Positions 31,416 through 43,499 of a stretch of DNA of 64,000 nt are shown here, piece by piece (the stretch's first letter is position 1; each line of letters begins with the position of its first letter). The stretch is taken from assembly GCA_035578905.1 (NCBI GenBank), contig JAQJVL010000742.1:169001-233000 (forward strand), read 5' to 3'. The position numbers and the translations under genes are program-made. The stretch comes from Stictocephala bisonia (lineage: Eukaryota > Arthropoda > Insecta > Hemiptera > Membracidae). The notes under the pieces are model-generated. The model saw nothing but the letters and a program-made list of their open reading frames with translations. It searched no databases and was not told the origin of the DNA.

Positions 31416-32106
31416 AGGAAACTGCCAAGACAAAGTGGAGAATCCTACGAGACACTTACAATAAAGAGTATAAGAAGATTCCTCAGTCCCGCTCAGGCTC
31501 CTCCGCAAACGATGCTCCGGTGTATCGTAGAAAATGGTCCCGTTTCAACTCCATGCTTATTATTAAAGATATGGTAACACCTCGGGAAACAGAATAAAAC
31601 ATTCCTGAATACGACGAAGAAAACCTAGACAACCTGGACAGTGAAACCCCGACTGCAGACATCCAAAAACCTCATGACTCAGGGACAACTAAAACATCAA
31701 CAGGTTAAGAGAAGTAATCATAGTGATTCAGTGTGCGTGAAACCATGTTCTGTGAGGTCAGCCAAGAAAATTAAATCTAAGAAACTACTAACTTCCATGT
31801 CAGATTTTGAAAAAGCAGTCCTACAAACAGAAAAAGAAAACTGGCACTGCTCAAAGAGTCCGATGACGATGATGACATGTTTTTCTTCAAATCTATGTTA
31901 CCCTACTCAAAAAAATGGGTCCATTAAAAAAATTAAGAGTTCGTCCGAGAAATCAAGACCTTTTAATTAACGAATTGAGCGCTATACAGGCAACCACCTC
32001 CAATGACTACTCAGTGACAGCTTCCTTCTCACATACTACTTCTAAGGCACATGTGAATTTTCCAACAATCGACTACACAGACAACTTCGATTACACTACA
32101 CTTTGA
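31416..32106 (+). pseudogene. MADF-BESS protein exon, broken
   Basis: A splice acceptor is plausible at TTATTGTGTTTTTTTCAG (ends 31415). The exon then encodes EETAKTKWRILRDTYNKEYK, the C-terminal half of a MADF (Myb/SANT-like) DNA-binding domain, and YRRKWSRFNSMLIIKDMV. A stop follows PRETE. Further on, VLQTEKEN and, in other frames, DDDDDMFFFKSMLPYSKKM and GPLKKLRVRPRNQDLLINEL form the BESS protein-interaction motif. At least one in-frame stop and two frame changes show decay. The N-terminal MADF exon is not seen. Such proteins occur as host regulators and as the second protein of PIF/Harbinger elements. Confidence 0.7.
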
Positions 32107-32109
32107 CGA

Positions 32110-33345
32110 CAGCACTGAGTGCAAAGTTATAATGAAATCGAACAAGTTATTAAATGGTTTGTGTCCTTAAAAATGCGGGTATATGATATTACTATTATCT
32201 CTAAACTAAAAAAGTTTTATTATAAAGAACTGTTTTTCCATTACTATAATCCATTTTCAGAGAGCAAAAATATTATGACCATAGTAAACATATAAATAGT
32301 TTTTACGACCGGTTTAAATAACCTATTTCTGTAATCCACAGTTCCTTTTTTTTTTTAATTATTATTATTTGAAATGTTAGTAAGACCAGCAAATGTGTGG
32401 ACTACGATTAAATAACAAGGTGATTAAAACCACTCATAAATATTGTTAGTGATCTGGAACCTAAGACAATCAATATGGAATATAAAAAGCATTACTATAA
32501 AAATAGTTCAGATTTATTCTGCTAACCTCAACGTAAGAAATGGGCTGCATGAAATTAGTACTCTTTAAAGCGAACTCACTTTTAAATTCTTTGGAAACAC
32601 GTTTAAAAGTTTTCACGCACATGCCGTGTAGTTTTTGAATAAATCTGGGTAATTTCTTAGTTTGTTGTAAAGATGGTGAAACTGAACAAACTCATATCTT
32701 TCCTTAAAAATCTCATTCGTTGGTGATCTAGTAAATATTTCCGTTTTTCTCTTAATATGTGTATACGTAAGACTAGAACTGTCCAGCATAAGAAGTACAG
32801 TATACGCTTTTCCCCTAACGATAACACCTTTGCGCACTTAACCACTGTTCAGGAGCGAATGACGGAGTCTTTACAACCACAATTCATTCTCACCGCACTC
32901 TCGCCGCAGCCCCCACTATGGACACCTTTTTAAGCGACCCATACACTACGGAACGTATTTCTCCACATACTTTAGAAGGAAGGACGAACAAACGTTTGCC
33001 ATTTCAATTGCTCACAAGTCGTAGAGATGGGTGTTTCAAATGTTGCAGTGTGATATTTTTGATCGAGTGTGGAGTTTTTGAAAAGAAACAAAAGAAGAAA
33101 ATTGATTGGTTGAAAAAGAGGGAGAGGTGGTCAAATTTGAAGCTTAAACATCATAGTAGTATATAAATAGTGGTTGAAGAACAACCTTGAACTTTGAACT
33201 TGAAATTGTTTACATATTTATGACCGCGTGTAACCCCAGAGGTCAAGTTCACTAATGAGCATCAACAGGTGTTGACCCCAGAGGTAAAGTTTTCTATTGT
33301 TTACTACGAGGACTTGGCCCCCCACGACGTTGTCCTAGGTCAGTG
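32110..33345. other. Spacer without recognised gene
   Basis: Short ORFs on both strands lack any family signature. GC content rises slightly between 32850 and 33060. Confidence 0.45.
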
Positions 33346-33355
33346 TTGTTTTGAT

Positions 33356-33392
33356 TGACGTCAAGCCACTTTCGCACTCTTTTGTGACGTCA
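33356..33392. promoter_or_regulatory. Two TGACGTCA octamers, 29 bp apart
   Basis: TGACGTCA occurs at 33356-33363 and 33385-33392. This is the full CRE/ATF consensus palindrome. No gene is identified downstream, so a regulatory role is only a possibility. Confidence 0.25.
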
Positions 33393-33435
33393 AATTGTAT
33401 TTATAAAATTAATTGTGAGCAAAAAGTGTTGAAGA

Positions 33436-33505
33436 AAGGTGCCGGGATCGATCCGAGGACTTTCGGTTCGTGAGACCAAGACGGCAAGTAGCGGCAGTAG
33501 AACGT
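33436..33505 (-). other. tRNA-like segment, possible SINE head
   Basis: On the minus strand CTTGCCGTCTTGGTCTCACG is followed by CCTCGGATCGATCCCGGCAC, where GGATCGATCCC resembles a pol III B box. It lacks a complete acceptor stem. A SINE or tRNA pseudogene is likely. Confidence 0.35.
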
Positions 33506-33509
33506 ATGT

Positions 33510-34675
33510 CTTTGTTAGCTTCGCTTACACATGTCATATTATATGAAGAGCACGATGTTTTTGTACTATATAAAATGTACTGATATTGCCAAAATTGTTT
33601 ATGTCATGATTATTTGCACTTTAAAAAATGTACCGATACTGCCAACCGTTTTTTATCAGTTTACCAACTCACACGAGTAATTGAATCATACTATAATGAA
33701 TATGTAAATGATTTTTTCCTCCAGATTTGCACTGTATAAAATATATCAAAATTTGCTATCTTTTTTTCATTGCTAGTGTTACCATCAAACACGATTTATT
33801 ACATTATACTATAGTAAATATAAATGATTTTTTTATATTTTTAGTTATACTATATTAAATGCAAATATGTTTTCGTTGTTACAGTACTGTAATATTAGTT
33901 TACTTCGTTATCCTTTTCTATCCTTCTTAACTGATAATAAATACGTCAAAATGGGATTACGTATTAGGAGAACAGAAGTTAGTAAGATCTTTGAACTAAT
34001 CCATTGATATCATGAGTGCGCAATCATGTCGCTTGACCCTAATTTTAGGCGACGCACGCTTTATCAGCATACGCCTTATTGGCGCGCAATTTTTCTTGGC
34101 AAAAATTACGGTTTCTCTTAACCTCTGCTATCCTAATACTATACTCATTTTAAAACCTCTAAAATCACTCACCGACGCTAATATAGATAGCACATGTTTA
34201 AATAAAATTAATTGAAGGATTGCTCCTCAACCAGTCGACGTCTTTTTTCCTTTACCAATGGTTAACCACTAGAAATAGTATTTGCATACATATAGTAGGT
34301 GATATTAATATAATAATCAAATTAAATTTTTTGGGAAATCTTTATGTAAAAAGACAGGCTGTGTTTCAATTAGCTGATATTGTTTTCTCATTACACAGTA
34401 TACAGTACTAATTCAAATTATAATGATAATAATTTGTATTTAATATAGTATTAGTTTATTCTGACAATTTAATACATAAATCAGAGTTTAAAACAAAATC
34501 TAATTATTTGTATATCAGGTGATGTTTGTTTACACCAGCTGATGTGTGTTCTGCTACAAGAGAGCAGTTTTAATACGAGAAAATATATTAAGTTCAATTT
34601 TGCTGATGCAATATTTCATCATCTGGACTTTGAGATTGCATTTTGCCCCTCACGCAGCCAGACACATGTTAAATT
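33510..34675. other. AT-rich spacer
   Basis: No recognised gene or repeat before the GC-rich LINE begins near 34676. Confidence 0.45.
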
Positions 34676-34928
34676 GACCGGGGGGAGGAGCGACCGGGAC
34701 CGTGAAGGTGAAACAGGGAGCTACGGCTGTTGTAGGCCACTAGGGCCTCTTCAGCGTAGGATGGGTAGTTAAAGGGTGTAGAATCAAAACGATCATGACT
34801 GTACGAGGCAATGAGGCAGCCCGGATCTCCGGAAGAAAGGTCCAGGGGAAAAATGGCCGCTGAAACAGACTGAGTTGGGTGAGAATAACACTGAGGGTGA
34901 GTTGGAAATGAGAAGCTTCTAAGATTCG

Positions 34929-35240
34929 GTGTGTGGGTGAGAGGGGATTATGTCAGTGTAGCGTCAGTAATGAGTCGTGTGAAGGGTGGCTAATAGTGGG
35001 GGGTTGATTGGTGGATGGTGAAGTATTGGTGTGTGGGTGAGAGGGGATTATGTCAGTGTAGCGTCAGTAATGAGTCGTGTGAAGGGTGGCTAATGGCGGG
35101 GGGGGGGGTTGAGTGGTGGATGGTGAAGTATTGGTGTGTGGGTGAGAGGGGATTATGTCAGTGTAGCGTCAGTAATGAGTCGTGTGAAGGGTGGCTAATG
35201 GCGGGGGGGGGGTTGAGTGGTGGATGGTGAAGTATTGGCT
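34929..35240. repeat. 100-104-bp unit repeated three times in the LINE 3' region
   Basis: GTGTGGGTGAGAGGGGATTA begins units near 34931, 35031 and 35135. Each continues through GTAGCGTCAGTAATGAGTCG to GGATGGTGAAGTATTGG. The lengths differ through G-run variation. Confidence 0.9.
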
Positions 35241-35249
35241 AGTGATGTA

Positions 35250-37972
35250 GGGTTTGGTAAAGTATTCTGCCAATATGGGGGAATCAGTAGCTTCGGCAAG
35301 ATAATTCTGGTTTAGTTGATTTAGGAACTCACGCAAGGTGGAGATATGGAACAGAATGTAATGGTCTTGGGAGCTGTGATCGGGATCCATGTGGTAAACT
35401 GATGGCACGTCACTCGGATTTTTCGAAGTTGGAGATGTAGTTGTGGAAGTGGTGGTGAGGACTGCATGGGCATAGGTGAGTACAAGGCAGATGACGGTGG
35501 TGTAAAGAGAGGTAAGGGTCCTGGTAGAGCACCCCTGGTGTCTGTTGTTTAGGAAGCGGAGGGCTTTGAATCAGGCTGTGGCTCTTCTTGGCTTTGCGGA
35601 AGAGCGGTATGAAGGAGAGCTTGGAATCCAGGGGGCCCCCAGGAACTTGCATGTTTTGGTCAGTGGAAGCCTGTTGCCTTGAAGGATGATCGGAGTTTCC
35701 TGGTTAACGAGGAACTTCCTGCCATTGTAGTTAACAAAGCAGGGCTGGGTCCTACATGTATTAATTCTGATGCGCCATTTGGAGCAGTAAATCAGGTAAT
35801 CATTGAAGATTTTGGCAAGTCATCTACGTAGTGTTTGGGGGTTTCGGGAGTCGCATCAGAAGGCCGTGTCATCCGTGAACTTTGCGAGACCAGTGGTGGT
35901 GTCGGGGGTGTCTGAAAGTGGGCGAAGGGAGATCTCGCACGTACAAGATGTAGAGAAGTGGACTGATACCTGATCCCTGGGGGGACCACTGCTAAAAGCT
36001 GGAAGGGTCGAAAAAGGGAGTCCTTTCTACTCTGACCTGGGCTGTTCTACCATCGAGGAAGTTGGATATCCACTTGATCATGGAAGGGGGAGGTTGAAGC
36101 TGGAGGATTTTGGCTATGATGCCCTTATGCCAGACTGTGTCAAATGCTTTGTGGATATCCATGAGGGCCACAATGGTAGCCGTACTTCGATAGGAGTTTC
36201 ACTGAATACAGGTTACAACCTTGAGGAATAGGTCATATATATTGATGCCAGGACGGAAGCCAGCCTGGGACTTTGTAAGTAGGTTGAGATCGTTGAGGTG
36301 AGTATGGAGTCGGGTGAGCAGGATCTTCTCGAAGAGTTTCGAGAGAGACGAGGTAAGGTTGATGGGGTGATAGTTGCCCGGTTTTCTAGGGGTTTTCTAG
36401 GGATTCGGTAGTACTATGACATGGGCTAGCTTCCAGGACTTGGGATGGTAGCCTTGGAGGCGGATGGATGAGAAGAAGATTGATAGGGCCCTAATAAGCG
36501 AAACCGGGGACTTTTTCTACTAAGAAGTTGGAGATGCCGTCAGGACCAGGGGCTGTGTTCTTGAGGGTCCTAAGCTTGGCGGCATCATCTACATAGGTGA
36601 CGGGAGAAGCCAGTGGATGGTCAGGGAGGCCTACAGCGGGTACCAGGAAGGGAGCAAAGAGTTCATGGTTCTGGGATACGGAGGCATTGGTCTGGTTGAA
36701 ATGAGTAGTGTTGAAGGTGGGGTTATGAGGTACTGAGTGGATTGCGGTTAAGGAAGCACGGAAAGCCTCAGCTTTTCCTTCGGGGTCTACCACTGGGACA
36801 CCATTCATGGTTAGTGGGACTGGTGGACTGAAGGGGGTGTGGTAAGACTTGACCAGACGTCAGAAGTTCCGTCGGTCGGAGTGGAAGTCCTGATCCACCT
36901 TGTCACAAATCTTACACAGCCTGTCTCTCTTGAAGACCACGACCGAGGTATTGACCCTCTTGATGAGTGCACTATAAGATCCATGCACATAGACCGATTC
37001 GGGATCTCTTAGAAGTAGGCGCCTGACCCGTCCCTTCTGCTTGGTGAGGGAAATGATGTCAGGAGGAAAGCGGTACGTGGTGTGTTTGACCGACTTCGTG
37101 GGGACAGAAATCCCTTTGGTCCTGATGATAGTGTCAGTTAGGGAGTCAGCCAGGGCGTCAATTTTGTCAGGGGATTGGGGAGGTGCGATGGCCAGGTTAC
37201 GTATATCTGTATCGATAGCTTGGGTAAACGCTGATCAGTCTGCGTTCTTGTAGTCTATGATGGCCTTCGAGGGAGGGTGCACTTCCTGGACATAAGGAAT
37301 GTGTCTGATCCTGTGATCGAAGAAGAGGGGACATGGTCTGAGCCGATGAATTAGCCTGTGAAGACATTGAGTACATTAAAGGCGATGGACGGGGACATCA
37401 GAAGCTTGTCGGGAGATGTGGGGTACTCCGCCTAGTGGGCGGGAAAGTGGGTGTAAGAGGTTGGAAATTGGCAGAGGACAGTGACGGTGATGAGAGCGAC
37501 TAGGTATCTGTATTCTCTTGTAGTCAGTCTGTCGCCTAGGGTCGTATGATGACAGAGGCCGAAACAATGAGGCCGTCGTGGGACTGTCTGAGCTGTGCCA
37601 GGAGGTCAGCGTGTTCTTGTAGGAAAGAGGTTGTATGGAAGGTTACAAGGTCGATGGTGGGTTGGTTGGGGAGATTTATCCTGACCAAGAGGGCAAATCT
37701 AGGGTCGTTGGGGAGTAGGACCTGGACAACATTCAGACAGTCACGAAAGGTAATGGCCAATCCGCCACTCCTCCGGGCATGGTCTCTCCTGATGAAGGGT
37801 CCGGGGAGATATGCAGCAGAAGTAGGGGCAAGTTATGTCTCGTTAAAAGTGAAGATTCCGGCTGGTAGTCAGTTATGATGTTTCTGAGACCAGAGCGTCT
37901 GCAAAAGAAGGAACGGAGGTTGATGTGGCAGACTCGTAAGGCCGAACAGGGCTTAGCATGAAGAGGATCCAT
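35250..37972 (-). pseudogene. Jockey-type LINE ORF2: endonuclease and reverse transcriptase
   Basis: The start is MDPLHAKPCSALRVCHINLR at 37972, the N-terminus of the apurinic-type endonuclease. It is followed after a frameshift by RRSGGLAITFRDCLNVVQVL. The RT domain shows KNTAPGPDGISNFLV (about 36530), SQAGFRPGINIYDLFLKVV, VALMDIHKAFDTVWHKGIIA with the first catalytic Asp, and AKFTDDTA, a variant of the FADD box with both Asp present. The C-terminal part includes CKFLG and FRKAKKSHSLIQSPPLPKQQ. Several stops and frame changes make it inactive, though its motifs are better preserved than in the LINE at 29-31 kb. Confidence 0.82.
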
Positions 37973-37989
37973 GACGGGTGGTAGCAGAG

Positions 37990-40026
37990 TGAAGGGGGGT
38001 AAGATTGGGTCCTACGAAGTGGAAGATAGTCCGCAAATCAAATGCGGACTTGGCCACCTGGTTGATGGAGTCCTTCCCCCTCGAGTCTTTAGGAGACACG
38101 GTGGGAAGGATGATGGTAGAGAGGGAGTCGAAAGTACTCTTAAAAACCTCGCTGATCACAGTGAGGAGCTTCTCAAGGAATATGTACAAAGTGGCGGTGG
38201 TGACAGCGGCTGAGGATGGTGAGGGTAATGGCTGAGAGGGAGGTGCCTGGGGTTCAGGATCTGTTGAAGTCCGCAAGGCGGAGCTTCCAGGGGTTGGCAA
38301 TGGGTAAAGGTGCCGGGACAATCTTGATAGAGGTCGGGCAGGTGTTGGGTCCTTAGAGTAACCGGGAAAATGGCGTTGCCCCGTGTAATGGCCGAAACGA
38401 TTATACGCGGCACAGAAGAGCTGTGAAAGGTCGTAGTCCTCGTGCAAGTACAGGTCCGTACTTTCTTGCATGGCACCGCAGAGAGGAGAAGGGAGGGTGC
38501 AAGCTCCCGGTAGATGACCGTAGAGATGGCACTTTGTGCAGTGGCGAACAAGTTGGTTCCTGGAGGGTTCAAACCTTTACATCCTTCCCAGGACGCACAG
38601 GTCAGAGTGGTCGTCACACATGAATCGTAGGACGAAAATATCTACACGAGCCCAGTAAGTGAACCTCCCTCGCCGATGATGCGTCGGACACGGATGAAGC
38701 CTTGACAGGACTTGGTTTTTGGGATGACGGAGATATATTCTTAGTCCCCTACCTCAATATCAACGGCGCAAACGACAATGTTGAGAAGGGCAGGGTGAGG
38801 AGGGGCTACTGGGGTGGAGGGCTTGGTCTGGCAGGGACGTGGCGTGAACTCGTAAGACGAGTTCGTGCCGAAGATAGAGGTGGTTACCTTGGAATCGTTT
38901 CAAGGCATCACCAGAGCTGGAGAAAACAAGGAGGGTTGAGGAGTTCTTCCTTGAGAAAAAGCGGTGGAGGGAACCAGAGATTGTGATAGGTCAATACCTT
39001 TTGGAGATAGAATGGGTTGTCCCGCCAATCGTGTGGCCACGGATGGTCACTCGTTTGGACGGGGTATGGGGAAATGTTTGGCAACATTCCAGGAGGGTTT
39101 GTGGAGCAATAGGTTGTGAGGCTGTTATATATGAATTTAATTTGTAGTTTCGACAGCTGTACTAAAATACAATATTATTATAATCATATTTTTGTTTTGG
39201 TGATGTATGGTAATTAAATGTACTCAGTTCGTAATTAACTATTTAGTGGTTTCTTTTAAATAAGTTTTATCTGGAACATCCACAAAATCTGGTCCTTTTT
39301 GTTTTCTAGGCATCCTGGTATTATTTTTATCCCATCCTCGTCGCCAGTATAATATTCTATTTTTATTTTTTATAAAAGTTTTAAAAAGAAACCACTTAAT
39401 AGTTAATTATGAACTCAGTACATTTATTTACCATACTGAACCAAAACAAAAACAAAACATATGATAATAATCATAATAATACTGTATTTTAATACAGCTG
39501 TCTAAACTACAAATTAACTATATATATAACACTCTTCCCTCTTAATCATGAGCTTGCGGACCAATCCTCTTCGATTGGTCAACGTGTCGTTTGTGCGTAA
39601 AATTAACTTTATACATAACAGAGGCTGATGTGGAAACCGGAGGACCAGAGGGAGGAGGGTCCGGGGACAGGGTATGGAGATTGGGGGTGAGGTGACGAAG
39701 CCGGGGACGATTGGGGTGAAGTAGAGGCAGATGAGGGAGGCTGGAGAGAAGCTTGGGCCAATTAGGCATGGGTTGGGGAAGATGAGGTTTAGTTGAGGTG
39801 GGATACTTGGCTGGTTCAAGGCGAAGGTGCGGAGTTTTGAGGAAAGGTTTGGGTGCAGGAATATTAGGGTGGCCGTGTAGGAAATTCGAAGGCGACAAGA
39901 AGCCGGATTTCGACCTTGCCAGGGCCGGGGAGGTAGGTCGGGTAGGTTTAGGGGCTGGTAGGCCAGAAGGTGGAGGTTTGCCCTCGAAGTGACCGGTTTC
40001 ATCCCCATCCTGAGTGACGGGGACAA
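37990..40026 (-). pseudogene. Jockey-type LINE ORF1 (Gag-like, zinc knuckles), split by MITE
   Basis: The N-terminal part (40026-39540) is proline-rich (KPTRPTSPALARS, TKPHLPQPMPNWPKLL). The C-terminal part contains zinc knuckles: CTKCHLYGHLPGAC (C-x2-C-x4-H-x4-C) near 38550, and CAAYNRFGHYTGQRHF near 38390, in which some ligands are lost. A 407-bp MITE at 39124-39530 splits the frame, and there are further frameshifts. The protein would bind LINE RNA. Confidence 0.7.
39124..39530. mobile_element. 407-bp foldback MITE inside LINE ORF1
   Basis: The ends GTTATATATGAATTTAATTT and the complement GTTATATATATAGTTAATTT begin arms of about 140 bp that share GACAGCTGTA, ATGTACTCAGTTC/ATGTACTGAGTTC and AGTGGTTTCTTTT. 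Very AT-rich against the GC-rich LINE. A TA target duplication is possible within the TATATA ends. Confidence 0.8.
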
Positions 40027-40029
40027 AAA

Positions 40030-40600
40030 GGGTGTATGAGGATCAGGCAGGGCAGGGGAAGCCTAACTAGGATGGCAACCTATTAATGATGTAATGACAG
40101 TGGCCTTACTGAGATAATGGTGACGTTTGTGATTATACGAAGTACGGCAAAAGTCGTTTGTGAATCAACAAATTGACACATTAAGGCAGACACACTAATA
40201 AGGAAGGAAAAAGGATTACCTAAGCCAACGCCTGCTGCACCAAGGCTTATCAGGGAAGAGTTCGTGCGGCCAACTGGTCCTCACACGGCCCAGGCGAAGT
40301 GGGCCGAGGAGTGCGATGTAACACTCTCACGGAATCACTAAACTTACCTGCTGCCCACTACAGGGAGTAACACCCCTGGCACTACACCACGAGCGGTAGG
40401 CTGGAAGGTCTCGAAGGTCTCGAAGGTCACAGGCAGGTAGGTAGGCAGGCAAGCAGCCTGACTAGCAAGCGAGCAGGCAAGCGATTGCAGTGGAACTGGC
40501 GGAGCCGAGTCTTGAACAGCTAGATCCGAAGTAGCACGAAGGTCTCCGACGTCCGCAGCAGGTAGATCGGAGCCCAACGAAGTCCCGGAGTGGAATCTTC
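40030..40600 (-). promoter_or_regulatory. Probable 5' region of the Jockey-type LINE
   Basis: GC-rich, non-coding on the minus strand upstream of ORF1, with short direct repeats (GGTCTCGAAGGTC, AGGCAGGTAGGTAGGC). Jockey-type LINEs carry internal promoters here. No specific promoter motif could be assigned. Confidence 0.35.
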
Positions 40601-41680
40601 AATTGACGTCATTTACTGGGTATAAATTCACCGAGAATTCAAGCATGTAGAATCTGTGTTTGCTCAGGCTAGAGACCAACGGTCCCAACGTTCCCTGTAG
40701 TCTTGAACAAGTGGATCCTTGATCTTCATAGCAGATTATGAATCTGGTGAGTAAATGTTTGCTATAGATTTTCCAATTTATTAACACTATTAGTTATGAA
40801 GGATAACCATGTTATTATTTATTTCCTAATATCTAACATTAATATCAATTAATATTTTAGCAAAATAATTATTACATTTGTTACTGGAACTAATATTATA
40901 GACTTTATTTGCATAATGAGCTGATACCTTGTGGTGTTAACAAAATGACTTTACCTTAAGTTACTTTATATTAAGTTCATATTTTCCATGTAACTGATTT
41001 TAACAATTTAGTTAGTAATATGAAAAAATACATGGAATAAAACAAAGATCCTTGTAAATGTTTGTTTAGTTCTTATTTTCCGTTTAACTGATTTTAATAT
41101 TTTGTTTAACAATGGAAAAAGGCTTTAACTCTAGTCAACTGGTTTTATTACAATAGGAAATGTTTTAGAATCTTAAAACGCTTAGATATTTGTTTTTCCC
41201 ATTAGAAAAACTATTTATTCTGTTGTTATAGTTTTTATTTAAAAAAATGTTTCATTTATTTAATTTTTAAAGGTTTTCTAAATATTCCACTGTCTATGCT
41301 ACTGACCATACGTTCCACCAATTAGCGTCCAGATTAGTGTTTCTCCTGTAATTACCCTCACTCGGAATACGTATTTTAATGGTAATTTGGTATTTTTAAT
41401 AATACATTCAAAAATATTTTTTTCTTAATATTTACCTTACTTTTAATTAACCTTTAAAAAAAGTTTCACTATGAGTATTTTATTGCATGGTCTGTTTGGA
41501 ATGTTGAAAATAAACCATATAGCCTTTATAACATATAAACATTTATATTTAACTATCGAGACTTTTCCTACTCTTTATAATTTTGTTATATTAATTATTT
41601 AATTGCAATTGTGTGGCAAAATAAATTGCTTTTTATAGGTTTCTTTGTGATTTTTACTGATCATATAACTGCTGCTGGAA
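40601..41680. other. AT-rich spacer
   Basis: No recognised feature. Confidence 0.5.
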
Positions 41681-41682
41681 AA

Positions 41683-42110
41683 TTAGTTTTATTACTCACT
41701 TATCTGGTTTTTGTTTGTGTTATTTTTATGTCATATGGTTTTTTTTGTTTGTATTACAGGTTTTGTTTTATTCGTGTATAAACAACAACAAGTAGACATA
41801 TTCTTCACTCCTTCCAGACTTAAAGTTTTCTTCAGTAGACGAAATACCAAGTTAAAAGTATGTATATCTTAGGTTTTTATCTATTGCTTATATGATAATT
41901 CTGTTGCTAAAGAAGTTGATGTGTTACGGGTATACTTTTAATTTTTACTGTTAATATTTGTGCTCAATAAATTAGTTTTACTATACACTTATCTGGTTTT
42001 ATTTTTGTTACAGGTTTTGTTTTACTGATACAGTAACAACAACTATAATTAGACATATTCTTCACTCCTTCCGGACTTCTTCAGTATAAGTATGTCCGGA
42101 CTTCTTCAGT
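41683..42110. repeat. Diverged tandem duplication of about 285 bp
   Basis: AATTAGTTTTATTACTCACT through TTACAGGTTTTGTTTTA to GACATATTCTTCACTCCTTC occurs at 41683-41820 and again, diverged, at 41967-42073. The second copy ends in a short direct repeat of about 26 bp (CCGGACTTCTTCAGTAT). Confidence 0.75.
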
Positions 42111-42187
42111 ATGTCAGCATGCTGGACAGCGTTTTCACTCAGAGATGATGATGGTTAACACACGCAACTCACGCACGCGTGCATTCA

Positions 42188-42392
<205 letters not shown>

Positions 42393-42729
42393 TTGTGTTT
42401 TTATACCTTCTTGTGTTTCTATAAATGGAAAAGTAGTAATGTTTAAGTGAATATAAAACAAACAATAACTTAAATTTCAATATAGCACGAATAAAAAATC
42501 AAATATTCATGCTTCATTATTGAGGCTAGTCTAAACCTAGAGACTGTATTTCCACATTATGACTACCTAAATGTATCAATAAATATTATTTTATCAGTGT
42601 GAACACTGTGATACATTTCGTACGGTGGTGACGACCCACCTGCCCACCCATACTATTCTTCTATTCTTCAAAACTATTCTTCCATGGAAAGATTGTGAAA
42701 GCAACAGAGAGCCAACGGTTCAAAAAAAG
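42393..42729. other. Spacer with a long-stem palindrome
   Basis: ATGTATCA (42571-42578) pairs with TGATACAT (42609-42616), and within it CAGTGT pairs with ACACTG around GA (42595-42608). No gene. A C-rich motif (GACCCACCTGCCCACCCATA, about 42633) resembles the 36-bp repeat at 47.95 kb. Confidence 0.5.
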
Positions 42730-43014
42730 TGTAAGGGTTCAACATGTAAAGGCTAAAAAAATGTTGTTAAAAATTATATTTTGTTCGATGATTACAAATT
42801 GTATCTAAAGAACAGTGTAACTATTAGAAAAGAAATAAATTTATTTAGATCTACTCAACATTTAACTAAAACAATAACTTGTAATAAAGTGGCTTTAAGC
42901 AATAAGGACGATAAGAGGATCATTACTAAAAAAAGTATCAATACTTTCCCTTATGGTCACTTTAAGGCTAATTGTACAGAAGATAGTATTGATGAAAATG
43001 ATAACAATCTTTAA
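42730..43014 (+). pseudogene. C-terminal fragment like Maverick/adintovirus DNA polymerase B
   Basis: KAKKMLLK, then ILFDDYKLYLKN, INLFRSTQHLTKTITCNKVA, LSNKDDKRI and NTFPYGHFK appear in order. I recognise this pattern (FDDY, an IRS-like motif, then K-ALS--DDKR and T-P-GH) from the C-terminal ends of large arthropod ORFs attributed to Maverick/adintovirus-type polymerases. No polymerase catalytic motif is present in the window. The upstream 5' part is absent, and a CA microsatellite lies just before it. Assignment rests on memory of the family pattern. Confidence 0.4.
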
Positions 43015-43139
43015 ATAGAATTAGTTAAAAAATTAAAAATAAATATGTTATTTATATCAGCTATTAATTTGCTCATTATTAATTACTCTTAATTTTTCTT
43101 GTTATAAAGTTCAAAAGTATATTACTTATAAAAGGACAA

Positions 43140-43380
43140 TTAATTTAAAGATTCATTTTTTATCAATACAAATGTAATTAAAATAATCTTCTTTACAATA
43201 CCAGACAATGATGAATACTGCATTAAAGCGTCAAGAAAGTTTAGACAATATTCTGCTGTTGTATCTTTTGGTATATCTGCTGTTATTTGAATCTCGATGC
43301 GAACGTCCAATGATCCAGTCTTTAAAATCTCAACTTGTTTTAAACAATCACTCATTATTAGTAATATCTTCTCTTAATAA
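43140..43380 (-). pseudogene. Possible C-terminus of a capsid-type protein (unproven)
   Basis: The minus-strand frame LKQVEILKTGSLDVRIEIQI then YSSLSGIVKKI resembles the end of a double-jelly-roll-type capsid protein (a -LKTGSLDVRIE- strand), but the evidence is thin. It lies between the polymerase-like fragment and the fibre-like gene, which fits a virion gene block. Confidence 0.3.
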
Positions 43381-43499
43381 GTAAGTTTATCCAAACAAGG
43401 TTGATCATCACTGACACTGTAATATGATAATTGAAATCTGGAATGCATATCATACAAAATTGATTTATTTCCATTTAAATTATCATATTGACAGTACTT

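Larger units (their letters stand above)
34676..40600 (-). mobile_element. Jockey-clade LINE, near full length, interrupted by a MITE
   Basis: A GC-rich block in an AT-rich region, containing on the minus strand a 5' region (about 40600-40030), ORF1 (about 40026-38000), ORF2 (37972-35250) and a 3' region with a triplicated 100-bp unit. The 5' and 3' limits are set by composition and are approximate; no target duplication was found. Confidence 0.75.
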
